Part shown: positions 8,457-23,400 of the stretch, in pieces
How the letters are laid out: the number at the start of each line of letters is the position of its first letter
Position numbering within the stretch: the stretch's first letter is position 1
NCBI RefSeq assembly: GCF_007860175.1
Contig: NZ_SJPX01000001.1
Coordinates: forward strand, 372,001-436,000
Reading direction: 5' to 3'
Length of the DNA: 64,000 nucleotides
Source of the DNA: Rubripirellula reticaptiva
Lineage (GTDB): Bacteria; Planctomycetota; Planctomycetia; Pirellulales; Pirellulaceae
Position numbers and translations under genes: made by a program
The notes under the pieces: model-generated
Database searches by the model: none
The model's input: the letters and a program-made list of their open reading frames with translations, nothing else
What the model was told of the DNA's origin: nothing

Positions 8457-11400
8457 ATGACTCTTCGTGATTCGCTTCTTCGCAACGGTACCCGCATGAG
8501 CGCTTCGGAAAATGGCAGCATCCCGACTGCCCACACGTCAAAGAAGTCCACGGATCGTCTGCGACAGAAACGTCGCCGCAAAGACCGACGTCTGCTGACC
8601 GAAACATTGGAAGCTCGCCAACTATTGGCCGGTCCCGACTTGATCGGTATCCAGCCCAACGAAGGCGCGCTGCTGAAAGACGGCACCGAGCTGAACGTTT
8701 CACCACGCGAGTTGGTGTTCCGCTTTGATGACAACGCGGACATCGACCCCAGCACTCTGTCAGCGATCCGCATCACTCGCGCTGGCGAAGACGGCGTGTT
8801 CGAATCGGCCACGGCAACGTCCGATTTAGGAACCAGCGGTCAAGTCTTGCTTGAATTCCGCGCGGTCCAGTCGGGTAGCCTTGGCAACGGCGTTCAGGTC
8901 GTCTTCACGTCCAGCTCGCGTACCGGATCGAGTTTGCCGATCATCACCGTGGCTGACCAAGTCGTCACCGTGAATGTCAACAGCAACCCAGGCCAGCCAA
9001 CACGTGTTCAAGATCTGATCAGCAGCTTGAACTCGAACTCGGCAGCTTCACAACTGGTCGAAGCCATTCAGGTCAGCGGCCCATCCCAAGGTGACATTGG
9101 AACGAAGGTTCCAACCGGTTTGACGTTGACCTTGGTCGGCGCCAATTCGGCCGAAGCCGTTACTGATTTTGGAACCAATGGCAACATTCGTGTTCGCGTT
9201 GTTTCACAGTTGCCCGGCGTAGATGGACGCGGCACGATTGTCGAAATCGAGCGACGCGACTTTGGTGGCCAAGCTAATCCAGTTGTGGTTGTGACCGGTT
9301 CGACCATTCGCGTGCAGCTAAACAGCAACGCAGCTTTCCCATCGACAGCCGCTGATTTCATCAACGCGATCAACACCAATCCCGACGCATCCGCGTTGAT
9401 TTTGGCTGTACTGCAAGAGGGCAACATCAACACAACGATCGGCGCTGGTACAACGTCGATTCCTTCGTTAACGCTAAGTGGCGTGACCGATGTGGTGGTC
9501 GAACCGGGCTTCGTTGGCCTTGGCGATTCATCACGCGAAGTCGTGTTCCGTTTCGCGGAACCATTGCCGAACGACTTGTATCAGATCGACATCCTGGGTG
9601 GCGGCGCGTTCGCGCTTCGCAACGTCGATGGTGAACTATTCCAAGATGGCGTTGATCTGTCGCGACGGTTCCAAATCAACCTGGGCCCGAAGGTCGTCGC
9701 TGTGGTTCCCGAACCCATTCGTCGCGACCCGATCACCGGTGCGCTCAGCCCCGACATCGGCAAGATCGAAGTCCACTTCAACGACGACGACTTGGACAAG
9801 AACTTAGCCGAAACGGCTGGCTTCTATCAGTTGGTCTTCACGCGCGATACGGCCACCAACCAAGACGACGTGATCGTTCCGTTGACGAACAAACCGGTCT
9901 ACAACAACATCACCAACATCGTAACTCTTAACTATGGCCGACCTCTGTCACGTTTGCCTGATCCAGCGAACGCAGGTCAGTTCTTGACCGGTGCGGTTCG
10001 ACTGCGAGTTGGGACGAGCGAAGGGCTAGCCGCGGCACCGACAGTCATCCCATTGGTTCCCGGTGCCGATCAAGCTGGCGATACATTCAACAGCGCCTAC
10101 AACCTCGATTCGCAGTGGACGATCAGTGCGACCACGACGTCGGCTACTCGGCTAAGCGGCGAGATTTTCAATACCGACTCGTACGACTTGACTTTGCCGG
10201 GCCCCAACTTGCCAGGCACCCGTGAAATCCGTCCGGACGACCCTTCGCGTTTGGCGCGAACGGTGCCATTGGACTACCTGCGAAACGGCGCCGACTCGGT
10301 CAACGGCATCTCGGTCATTCAATACGACTTTGCACCTTCGTGGCAGGGTGACGATCCAACGACGCCCGGTTTCGACGAAGATAAAACTTACTTCAACATC
10401 ATCAGCGAGCAACAAAAGCAACGTGTTCGCGAAGTCATGTCGCTGTACAGCGAATACTTAGGTATCAGCTTCGTCGAAGTCGAAGGTGGTCTGACCAGCC
10501 AAGCGGCGATTTCGATTGCCGTGGGCGACTTGTACGGCACGGTCACCGACATCAACAACTCTGGCACCGTCAGCAGCCAAGGCGATATTGCAGTCGATAC
10601 GCGAGATCGTAACGGCGACGGAATCGACGACCTTGGCGTGATGGACTTCCAAGATTTTGACGAATCGATCGATGATCAATTCGGCGGCGAGTTCTTCCGC
10701 GGGTCGATGTTCATCGTCGGCCAGTTGCTCGGCTACGGCTACGCGGACGACCTCCCACAACCTGTCACGCAGAGTACAAGCTTCATCTTCACACCTGGGA
10801 CCGATAACGAGCCGGCCTTCCCAAGCGTTGCTGACATTGTCAACGGACAATACCTGTATCGTCCCGACAGCACCGACATCGACTTGTACAAGTTCACGGT
10901 GGCAAGCCGAGGCACGATTTCGATCGAATCGATCGCTGAACGTTTGGCCGATCCCAGCTTGCTGGACACAACACTGCGTCTGTACAAACTCGGATCCGAA
11001 GGCACCTACGTCGAGATCGCCCAGAACGACGATTACTTCAGCAATGACTCGGCAATCGACATCGAAAACTTGTCGGCCGGTTCATACATGATTGGCGTCA
11101 GTGCGCGTGGCAACAACAACTACGATCCGTCGATTGAAGGATCGGGTTATGGCGGATTGAGCGAAGGCAACTACGAGCTTTCCATCAAGTTCCAACCTGC
11201 GGCCACCAGCGGCATCCGCGATGCGGGCAACGGCACTACGTCCCAAGCACTCGATGGCGACGGCGACAACAAAGCCGGCGGCGTCTTTGATTTCTGGTTC
11301 GTTCCGAGCGACAGCAACAACACGCTTTACGTTGACAAAGCAGCATCAGCGACCGCAGGAACCATCGGCACTGTTGGCAACCCGTATCGCGAAATCGACC

Positions 11401-14400
11401 AAGCCATCGCCGCAGCCCAACCTGGCGATACGATTCGAGTCGTCGGCAACGGCGGTACCGACGGTCTTGTCCAAACGACGTTGGACAACTTCAGCTATCA
11501 AGTTGGTTTTGGAAGCAACGGCTTGCCACTAGCCGACGGATCGTCGCTAAACGTTCCCAAGGACGTTCACTTGGTTATCGAATCAGGCGCGATCATCAAA
11601 CTCTCCGGGGCAAGACTCGGTGTCGGCAGCGTGTCGCCATTGATTGACGTCAGCAATTCGTCGTTGCAAGTTTTGGGAACTCCGTCGATCATCGGCACGA
11701 ACGGCTTGCCGGCGCGGGATGCGACTAACCAACTGATTCCCGGCAGCGTGTATTTTACTAGCTTGAATGATCGCACTATCGGGATGGGGAACGCAACGGT
11801 CACTTCGCGTGCCGCCCAACCTGGCGACTGGGGTGGTATCGATTTCCGCGGCGACCTTGATTCAGCTGATGAATCACGTCGCAATCGCGAAGACGAAGGT
11901 GTGTTCCTGAATCACATTCAATACGCCGACATGCGATTTGGCGGTGGAGCCGTTTCGGTCGGTGGTCAACTGGTTGCGATCTCGCCAATCGACATGGCGG
12001 AAACCCGTCCCACGATCATCAATTCGCGAATCGCAAATAGCGCCGATGCGGCGATTGCGGCAACCCCAGATACGTTTACCGAAACGCGATTTACTGAACC
12101 TAGCTTTCAAGCGGGCGGCGCTTTCACACCTGACTTCACACGCGTGGGTCCGGACATCCACGGCAACGTGGTCATCGACAACAGCATCAACGGCTTGTTC
12201 ATCCGCGTGGTGACTCGCACGGGCGATGTGGTCGAAAAAGTCACCACAACGGCACGATTCGACGACACTGATATTCCTCACGTGTTGACCGAAAACTTGG
12301 TCATCCAGGGCACACCCGGCGGCCCCATTTTGCAGTCGTCGGCCCCATCGGCTTTGCTGGTTCGCTCACAACCTGCGGTGACCGGTAACGTTCCCGCGGG
12401 TACGTACACCTATCGCATCACCAATGTGAATGCGCAAGGTCTCGAATCAGCAGCAAGCCAGAACACTGCTCCGGTGACACTAACAAGTCAGGGCAGTGTT
12501 CGATTGACGCAGTTGCCGACCACCAGCGCCGGGACGAGTTTTGTTTCGCGCCGTTTGTACCGTGCAACGATTGATCCGACCACTGGCTTGCCAGGCGAGT
12601 TCCGATTGGTCTCGCAGCTCAACGCCAGCAACACATTCTTTACCGACTCTGCAGCGACTGGATCGACACTGCTGTCGACCGCGACGCAGGTCTTGCGAAG
12701 CCGATTAGACGCCAGCTTGGTGATCGATCCCGGTACGGTTTTGAAGATCGATGGCGCTCGAATCGAAGCCCGCTTCGGTGGCAACCTGACTGCCGAAGGC
12801 ACGCCAAGTTTGCCAGTCGTGTTTACGTCGCTTGAAGATCAACGCTACGGTGGCGGTGGAACGTTCGACACCAACGATCGCGGCGACTCGGGTGAACTGA
12901 ACCCTGGCGATTGGGGTGGGATTTACATCGGTGCTGCATCGGCGGCCAACATCGACCAAGCGGTGATCGCCGGTGCCGGCGGATCGACACGAGTCGAAGG
13001 TGGGTTTGCTTCGTTCAACGCAATCGAAGTTCAACAGGGACGTCTGCGTCTAGCCAACACGCGTCTGGAACAAAACGCCGACGGTCGTGGCGATCTCAAT
13101 GGTGAGCGAGTTGGGCGTGGTGACAATGGTTCGGCCACGGTCTTCGTTCGCGCGGCAACCCCGGTCATCGTGGACAACCTGTTCATTGACAACGAAGCCA
13201 GTGCACTGTCCTTCGATGTCAATTCACTGTCCGGTACAGAAGTGAATGACCCTGGACGTGCGTCTGGTTTGGTCGACAAGTCCAACGTCATTGGAAACTC
13301 GGGTCCGTTGGTGCAAGGCAACGTGCTTAGCAACAACGCGATCAACGGCATGCAGATTCGCGGCGGCGAACTGGCGACCGCAGGGGTTTGGGACGACATC
13401 GACATCGTTCATGTGGTGACCGAATCGATCGAGATTCCTAACCAATACATTTTCGGCGGCTTGCGACTTCAGAGCGATACTCGCGGATCTTTGGTGGTCA
13501 AGTTCCAAAGCGATGCAGGTGAAAACGCCGGCATTGTGGTAGGTGGCTCGCTCGCAACCGCGTCCCAAGAATTTGTTGACATCGCCGACCGAATCGGCGG
13601 CTCGTTGCAAGTTGTCGGTCATCCTGATTTCCCTGTCATTTTGACCACGCTGGCTGACGATACCGCGGGCGCTGGGTTCACTTTGTCGGGCTTGCCGCAA
13701 ATGGACACCAACAACGACGGTATCACCGGCGACGATCTTGCCAGCCAATCCGGCGACGGATTCGCTCGCTTTCCGTTTGGTGCGGAAGTCGATCGAAATA
13801 TCACGATCGACAACGATGTCGACGTCAACACCGTCGGCTACTTCGAGGCCACGCCACAAGCAGGTCACCTTACGACCGCTGCCGGCGTGACCGTGACGGA
13901 CGAATTGACCGGACAAATCCTTAGCAACCAAGACTACTTCTTTGACTTCGCTACCTACGTCATCGTTGGAACGACCGTCACGCGTCTATCGGCGACGACA
14001 ATCACCCAGCAACCGACGTTGATCGGCGATGACTTGGTTGAAAGTCGCGGAACGTTTACCGGTGCAAATGGCGAAGTCACCTGGATCGCCCAAACTGAAT
14101 TCCGAGACGGCATCGCCGTGATGTTCTCGTCTCTGGAACTCGTGGCTGATGATGACACCGCACTTGGCGACGTTCGCGTCGTCAACTTCTTGCACCCTGA
14201 TGTCGGCGTACCGGGCCGCGAAAACGTGTACGCCATTGGTACACCGGGTGAGAGCGACTTCCGTGCGGTGACCTATCAGATCAACCAGCGATTTGGATTC
14301 GGCCACGGTGGTTACTTCGAAGACGATGGCACCAACCAAGTCAACGCAAGCTATGTGGGTTGGGGTGCCGACATTTTTGCCAACCTGGAAACCCAAATTC

Positions 14401-17400
14401 AAGCCAACACCCAGGGATTCACGCCTGCGGGAACAATCAACCTGACCAACTTGCCATCAATTGTTGATGCGCGACTCGGACAGGTATTCGGGACTGGCGA
14501 CGTCAACACGGCATTTGCTTGGGACGTCAATCCGACCGGTTCTTCGTCGAAGATCACATCATTCGTTGAACTGCTTCCCGACGAGTCCTCGATCAGCAAC
14601 GGTTCGAGTGTTGTCGAGTCCGGACTTTGGAACGGCGTCGTCATCCGCGAAGCCGCGTCGGACCGAAACGTCGCGGCCATCCCAGAACAAGAGCCGGTAC
14701 GTTCGGCGTTCATTGATTCGAACTCGATTCCAAGCCAGTCTCAATTTTTGGGTGAAATCGCGCCGAACGAACAATCCGGCGACGAAAACCGACGCCTCGG
14801 CTTTGTCGTCGAAGGTGCCATTTCGCAGCGCAATGACTTGGACGTCTACTCTTTCATCGGCCAAAGCGGAACCGAAGTTTGGTTGGACATTGACCAAACC
14901 GGATCGCAACTGGACTCGGTTGTCGAACTGATTGATGCCAATGGACGCGTACTAGCTTCGTCAAACGACTCGTTGCTTGCCGAAACGAATGACGCAGCCT
15001 TGTTCACTGCTTCCGGCGTCAATCCAGATGCCGCGCGTCCGTTGTCCGTCGTGACCGAACGCTTGGCCGTACAACAGATCACGATCTCGGGTGACATCCA
15101 GAACGCCACGGGCGGAAACCTAGAGTTGTCGATTCCGAGCGACCCATCCGTGGTCGAGTTGTCGACCACTCAGTTCTTACAAGACCCAGCCGGATCAATT
15201 CGCGGGGCGCTTGAAAACGCTTACGGTGTCGAACTTGGCGCGATTGCCGCAACGCTGCTGCGACGGTCGGGCAGCCAAGACTACGTCATCCAACTGCGTT
15301 TCGATTCAAACTTCTTTATCGGCCGCACGGTTCCTCACGTCACAGTCACGGGATCAACGATCACTGGCGCGACGGTGACCGCAACGAACACCAATGTGTT
15401 GTTGGATTCGCAACTGCAAGACGCCTACAGCACCAACGCCAAAGATGCCGGCATGCGAATCGTGCTGCCGGGCGAAGCAGGCACACGAAATCTCTATCAC
15501 GTTCGCGTTCGCAGCAGCAACACGACCAACCCGTTGGATTTCGCAACGCTCAACGATACATCACGAATCCATTCAGGTCTGTCCGCAGGTGCGTATCAAT
15601 TGCAGATCCGACTGCAAGAAACCGACGAGCACGCAGGCACTCAGATGCGTCTTGCCGACGTGCGTTACGCCGTCAACGGACTGCAGATCATAGGTCAACC
15701 GCTGCACTCGCCGTTGTTGGGTGAAGACTACGAAATCGATGGCGACAACGATTCGCTGGCCAACGCACAAGCACTCGGCTACTACAGCAACTCAAACGGA
15801 GGCGCCTCAGGTCCGCTGCAAAGTGACCAATTGGCCAAATCGTTTGCGGGATCGTTGTCATCGGCGACTGACGTCGACTGGTACCGATTCGATATCAACT
15901 ACGAAAACTTGACTCGTGGTCCCAACGATCCTCCGTTGTACTTCTCGACGGTGTTCGACCTGGACTATGCCGACGGCTTCGCTCGCGCCGACATGGCGTT
16001 GTATGTCTTTAACGAAGCTGGACAATTGATCTATGTCGGCGGCGACAGCAACATCGCTGACGACTTGCCTGGACTGCCATCGAGCAACAACACGAACGAC
16101 TTGTCGCGCGGTAGTGCCGGACAGCAAGACCCGTACATCGGTGCGGCCGAGATGGCTGAGGGCATCTATTATGTTGCCGTTTCCAACCAAAGCAGCGTTC
16201 CGTTGCCGTTGGATCAGTTCTTCAATCCGGGCAGCGCTAACCCGCTGTTGCGACTCGAACCGATCGACTCGGTTACTCGCATCGCCGAAGACCGCATTGA
16301 TTCGTTTGGCGGCGGAACGGCGACGGATCCGATCACGCCGATTCTCTTTGACGACTCGTCAATTGTTCCGTATTCGTTGGACGACGTCGTACTATACGTC
16401 AACACGGGCGGCGACTTGCGAGTGGTCAATCCATTCACCGGCCAAAGCTACGGCAGTGTCGGTAACTTCGGCACCCAACTGACCGAAGTTGCGTTCCGCA
16501 GCAACGGTGAACTGTTTGCTTATTCGGCAACCAACAACAACGACTTCTTTTACCACCGCATCGATACCGGTACGGCAGCAGTCAGTGCTCCACTTAGCAC
16601 AGACGCGGCCATCGATTTATACCGAGCAACTGCGGTGATTGACGCAGCGACTGGCGTGATCACATTCACGGCCGGAGTTGTTGACGAGGCCCTAGTGGTA
16701 CAAGCGATTTCGATCGCGGCGACCAATGGCTTCAACACCCCAACCACCGAACGAGGCTTCCTGGTCGGCGAACGTCAAAACATCGATTTGATTTCAACCA
16801 ATGCCGGTGCAAGGTACAGCGACAACATTCTGTACTCGTTCGATCCAGACGACGGCCGGGCCGATGGAACTCGTTTCATCTTCACCAACCGATTGACCGG
16901 AGCCGGATCGAACCCGTTCGAAATTGGTCAGATCAACACCGATCGCTTCGACGATCCGAACTTCCCAACCGGCACCACGGTTCAAGAGTTCTACAATGTG
17001 CTCGGCTTCAAACTACCCGACCAAACGGGTGTGAACCCTGGACTGGCTGACGGCGACACATTCACGATCCAGAACTTCGAAACACCAACCGCTCAGTCGG
17101 TCACGTTCGAATTCAACAGTGGCCCGACGCTAGTTGCCGGTGATTTTGACCCAGCTACCGAATTGGTCGACGGCCAGTTCATCAACATTGACGGCCGAAT
17201 CTTTGAAATCAACACCGGCCAACGAATCAGTTTGGCGCCTGCGGTTGCGGCTGGATCCACGATCCGAGTCGAAGGGCAAAACGGCGAAGCAGCGACGTTC
17301 CAGTTCATTACGACCGGCCGAACAACCGGGAACAACATCGGCATCCAATTGCGTGATGCAGCTGGTCAGTTCAAGACCGCTGATGTGCTAGCGATTGAAC

Positions 17401-20400
17401 TTGCGACGCAGATCAACTTGGCGGTGGGACGCGTTGGCGCAACCGCCGTCGGTACTGAAGTCGTGTTCGGCGGCATCGTCCAACCGACGTTTTCAACGAC
17501 CGGTTCGGGCTTGTCGATTTTGGGCAACACCGGCTTGAACAACTCGGCCGCCACGGCGGTCAATGTCTTGGCAACCGCAACGCCAAACGTCTTGATCTCT
17601 CGATTGGCCGAAGTGATTCGGCTGGCTGGCATCGAAGTATCAGCATCCAACGATCGACTATCGCTGCCTGGTTCGACCAGTGTGACGGTTAGTCCGGTTG
17701 CGTTGGGCCAGACCTTGCCACCTCTGCAGGTCTTAGGCGAAACTGGCGTGACGACCGGCAATTTCGAGATCCCTTTCCGCCAAGGCGAATCGGCCGAAGT
17801 GATAGCGGCTCGAATTCGATCGGTGATCAATTCCGCCTCGGCGATCTTGACCAACGTCGAAGCGGTGGAACCCAGCGGACCATCCGAGACAGTCCAAATC
17901 ACCGGTGGCCAATTCCTGGGGCCAAACGGCGACCCAGCAAGTACCGCCAACAATGTGACGGCATCCGGATCGTTGGTCCGAAGTGGTGTTCGCCTGGGTG
18001 GTACCGTCACGGGTGTCGAAGTGGTCTCGGGCGACAACATGTACGCCGTCACTAACTTGGGCGAACTGTACGTCATCACGAACTCGGAATTGCGCGCGAT
18101 CGGAAATCGCGGTATCGGCCAACTGGTCGACACGGCAACCGACTTGATCGGCATCAACTTCACCGCATTGCGAAGTGGACCGATCAGCTACAACGACGGC
18201 GAACTACGTGAAACGCTGTTCGGCATCACCGGCAACGGCGACATTTATGCGTTCAACACTGCCGGCGAACTGCAACCTGTTTTCGCGAACGGCCAGTCAA
18301 TGATCAGCACCGGCATTTCTGGTGCATTGGGACTCGACTTCAGCACGTTGGGCTACAACTTGTGGCACACAACGACCACGCGTTCCGCCGACGCCGGACA
18401 CGGCATCGACGCCCTCGACAACGGAACTCGCGGTGCGACGGGTGGCGGCTCCAGCTTGGCGTTCAATCTGCAAGGCAACTTCAATGGCAATTACCCGAAT
18501 GCGGTCGAATTGCCTAACGCGACCGCACGCCAAGACGGAACGCCCGTCGATGACACTTACAACTTGCCGGGCGGTGCCAAAGGTGTTATCCAAAGCAAGT
18601 CCTTTAGCCTCGACGGATATTCACCCGACGACGAACCGACTCTGTACTTCAACTACTTCTTGAACACAGACGGCGTCGACAGCGCGACCGGCGATCGCGA
18701 CGCACTTCGTGTCTACGTCGTTTCGGCTGATGGTTCACAGCACCTGGTAGCAAGCAACAATACCGCTCGCTTGATCGGCGACGAGAACGACGAGTTTGAC
18801 GACCCAGCACAAACGGGTCAGTACAACGACACAATCGACGTCGAGACTCAGCAACTGTTCGACAACACCGGCACTTGGCGTCAAGCTCGGGTCCCACTAA
18901 GCAGCTTTGCGGGACAAAAAGAGATCAGTCTGCGAATTGAATTCTCAACTGGTGGTCAATCGGGCACGGGAACGTTGGCACTGCGGACCAAGTCGGGCGA
19001 AGATTTGTTCCACAACCAGAGCTTTGTGATCAGCGGCGAGACCTTCTCGATCGACTTATCAACAGCCGTAGGCGTTCCTTCGGGTGTCCAATTGGCGACG
19101 CTGTACAACGATCCCGCCGCACGATCGACCTTGACGATCGAAGGCCAAGTCTATGTGCTCAACGACGGAAGTCGTGTGATCAATGCTGGTGAGATTTCGG
19201 TCCCCTTGTTCGCCAACTCTCTGCCCGGCTCGACGCTGACTGGATTGTCGGCCGCACAGATTGCTGAAGTGCTTGGCCAGACCGTTCAATTGTCACCACC
19301 ACCACCGGCAGCGCCGATTTCCGGATTGCGATTTACCGACCCAGACGACTTCGTGCCGGCAACCACAGCCGCGGACAACGATACGATCGTCAACGCGTTT
19401 GCGCTTCCATACGTCGGAGGCTCGGCGACATTTGTGGGCACCGGACAACTGGGTTACGACGCCAACGTCGGAGCCTATACAAATCTGGCTAGCTTGCCTG
19501 ATGCAGTTCCGCTGAATCTCGCCGACGTTGACTTGGTGCAACTCGATGTGGCCGCTGGCACAACAATCGACGTATCGATTGGGAACGCGGGCGACTTTAA
19601 CATGCAAACGCGTGTTCGATTCTTCGAAAGTGATGGAACTCCGCTGTTGACGGGGGTTGTCCCCAACACCGGAACCTTTGTCTCGGACATTGACCGCACC
19701 GTGTTCATCGGCATTAGCGGATTGACCAACCAGGACTACGATCCAGCGACGGGTGACAACCAAGTCAATGGTTCTTCACCGGGAACATACGAAGCCACGA
19801 TTGCGGTTTCTGTGCCGAACAATGTTCGCATTCAGTCGAGCGGAAACTTGGTTGAATTTGGCGGACTCGACAATGTCGTCGCAGAACCAGCCAGTCTGTT
19901 CACGGTCAGTGGCGACACTCAAGTGCTGGGCATTCCCGTTGTCCTGAGTCGGTTCATGTCGGCATCGGAAGTTGCCGCAGTCGTCCAACAAGTGGTTGCC
20001 GATCGATTCGCCGGCGGTGCCATCAATTCCTTGCCAACCAACGGTAGCTCGATTTTGCTACCGCTGTTGTCGATCGATGACCCAGGTCCGTTCGCCGAAG
20101 ACAGTGGACGCTCGGGCGATGCCTATGGCGCTGGTCCCGTGGGCGGATCTCGCGACAACGCGTTCGAAGGTGTTTACCTAGACGATTTCATCATCGGCTT
20201 TGCCGAACGCGGTGAAATCGCGACCAATTCGAACGTCGTCGACACGGCATTTGTGACGGATGCTTCGCCGCAATTCCCACTACCGAACGATCCGGTCAGC
20301 AATCTGGTAACAGGTTCGTACCAAGTCGAAATTCGAAGCGGTAGCGAGTACGTGGTCTCATCGACTTCGTCCCAGTTCCGAACCTTCGACACTAACGAAC

Positions 20401-23400
20401 GCCTGACCAACTCGCGCATGATCACGGCATTGCCAGCGGATCAAATCCGCGATGGCAGCAGCTTTAGTTTGAACGATGGTCGGTCAACGATCGAATTCGA
20501 ATTCAATTTGATCGAAGCTTCCAACGGCGTAACGCCAGGCCGCGTTCAAATCCCATACACGATGCTTGCCGTCGAACCCGGCAGCGAGCAAATCAACTCG
20601 ATCACGGGAGTACCGATTGCTGGCTCGGGAACGCTGCGTCCCCAAACAGCCGCCGAGATTGCCAAACTGATCGTTGACGCAATCAATCGATCTGACGTCC
20701 AGTCCTTGATCGACGTAACGGCTTTGGTTGCAACAGGCACCAACAATTCGCTAACGACGGTAACGAACAGCGCGGTGATCAACCTGTTTGGCGACGTGAT
20801 CATCAACGATGCCGGCGGTGCACTTGGTGCGGTGGACCTTGGCGTTCTTCGTGGTGACAACAACCGCGATCGCAACGGGCAAGGCATCATTCTGATCGAG
20901 AACAGCCGGTTCCTTTACAATGAAGAACACGGCATCGCAATCTCGCACGGATTGACAGCCAACGTGGCTGGTCAAGACACGCCGTCCATCGTTCGTTACC
21001 CCCGAAACTTGGTGGAACTCAACACCGAGAACTTGGCACCGGGCGTGATCATCCAGAGCAACGTGATTGCGTTCAACGGAACATCCGGGCTGCAAATTGA
21101 CGGTGTCGGATTGGGTGTCAACGATACCGCAGGTGACCCAGTCGCGTTTGATCGCATCGTGAACAATACGATTATCGGTGGTTCGATTGTCGCCGGTCGT
21201 CAATCACCACCACAGACATTCAGTGGAACATTGTTCCCACAGGGTGCGATCTCGTTCGCCGATTCGGTGGTCAGCTATCTGCCCAATGCGGGCGGTAGCC
21301 AACCGACGTCTGTCTTCCAAGATTCGGCGCAAGCACTTGGAAGTCCCGACGGCAACGGACGCGGTCCGGAACCAATCGACGGAACCACCACGGTGTCGCT
21401 CGGTCTTGGTGGCTCGTTGACGTTGCAGTTCGACGACAATTTGCTAACCGGAAGCGGCGACTCCCAACCTGACTTGATCGTCTACGAAACCGGTGCGATC
21501 GAATCGGTAAAAGTCGAAATCAGTCGCGATGGCATCAAATTTGAAAACGTCGGAACGCTCGGCGGACTGACAAACTTGGTCGACATCGATGCCTACGGTT
21601 TTGGCACGCAAGATCGATTTGCGTTTGTTCGATTGACGGACCTACGTCAAGGTGGAAATAGCGGTGCCTCGCTCGGTGCCGACATTGACGCGGTCGGCGC
21701 AATCAGTTCGGTCCCTGTCGAGTCCTATACGGCCGGTGGAACTGGAATCGAGTTGGTCGGCAACGCTGCCCCCGTTCTGTTGAACAACGTGATTGCGAAT
21801 ACAGAAGACGGCGTCATTGTTGATCCGATCAACACAATGCCGATCTTAGGTGGCAATACCTTCTATCGAAACACGAACAATGTTCCCACCGGTGTATCGG
21901 TTGGGCAGTTCGCGCAAGAATTGTCGGATGCCGAAGTGATCTTCGTTGGTGCCGCAGATCTGGTCTTTGCACCTGCCGCCGGCGCCGGCATCATCGATAG
22001 CTCGATCGATTCGCTCGAAGACCGACCAAGCCTAACGACGGTGAAGAACCCACTTGGCTTACCACCGTCGCCAATTTTGGCGCCAAGATTGGACGTCAAC
22101 GGTCAGTTGCGAATCGATGATCCGAATGTCGAAACACCAAGCGGTCTTGGTGAACGAGTCTTCAAGGATCGAGGTGCTTCGGATCGTGGCGACTTGGTTG
22201 GACCACGAGTTGTGTTGCTATCACCACTGGCACCTAACTTGGGGCTATCGGCAGGTGCGGTTAGCGTTCCAGCCGGCTCAGTGCCTCGCTACTTTGAAAT
22301 CCAACTGATCGACGGAATCGCGCCGGCCGACGTGACCCCCGGCACAGGCATCGACGATCGCAGCGTTTCCAACCAGTCGGTGCTGTTGCTTAAAGACAAC
22401 GTTGCTTTGATCGAAGGCATCGACTACCGATTCGGCTACAACCCGTCAACCAATGTGATCCGCTTGACGCCGATTGCAGGCGTATGGGAACCCGATTCGA
22501 CGTACGTGATTCGCATGATCGACTCGAGCGATGCGATCGTTGCGGCGTCTGCCGGTGCCAGCTACATCGACGGTGGAGTTCTGAGCATTCGTGATCTCAA
22601 TGGCACGACGACGAATTTCGAATATGAAACCGGCATCACTTTGACCGTGCCGGACGGAACGATTGAAGCGAACCGTGGCGATGGCATCCAGATTGCTGTC
22701 TTTGATGGCGTCAACACCATCACGTTCGAACTCGATAACGACCAACTGTTTGATTCGCTGAACTTCCAAGTTCCAATTCCGCTTGCCGGCAACGATGCCT
22801 TGATCGCGCAAGCGATCGCAAACGCGGTCAACGCGTCCAGCTTGAACTTGACCGCCAATGTCAGCGGAACCAAGGTGCAATTCCTAGGCACTAATCCGCT
22901 GACCACGGTGGTCGAAGAATCAGCATCGATTCCAATCACCGGCCAAATCGGAACGGCCGTTGGATTTGGTTTGCAAATCCCAGCCGACGGTGCCGCGGTG
23001 GCCGACACCATCGAAGACGGACAGACCTTCATCGTTCGTCGGGGTTCAGCGACTGCGGTCACCTTCGAATTGGACAACAACGGTGCTCTGGATACACCGG
23101 GTGCCATCGCAGTTTCGTACCCAGTCGGTGCGTCGCTGGATCAAATTGCTGATGCCATCGTTCGATCGGTTGGCGGTGCTGGACTCGGACTGAGCCCATC
23201 GAACGCTGGTTCGGGGCGAGTCTTCCTGGGTGGCGATGCAAATTACTCGCTGGATTTAATCGGATCGACATTCACTCAACTGGGATTGCCCGGCCAAGTC
23301 GCAACACTGCCAATCATCATTCCGATTGATCAGTCAGCCAGCGAATTGTCGATCGTGATTGCCGATGCGATCAACGCAGCGGGTCTGTTCGGCGTCACCA

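Noticed and set aside
13224-18163. Reverse-strand open frames of 235 and 265 residues inside the giant gene
   Set aside because: Codon-bias shadows: no start context, no domain, and the sense frame is continuous.
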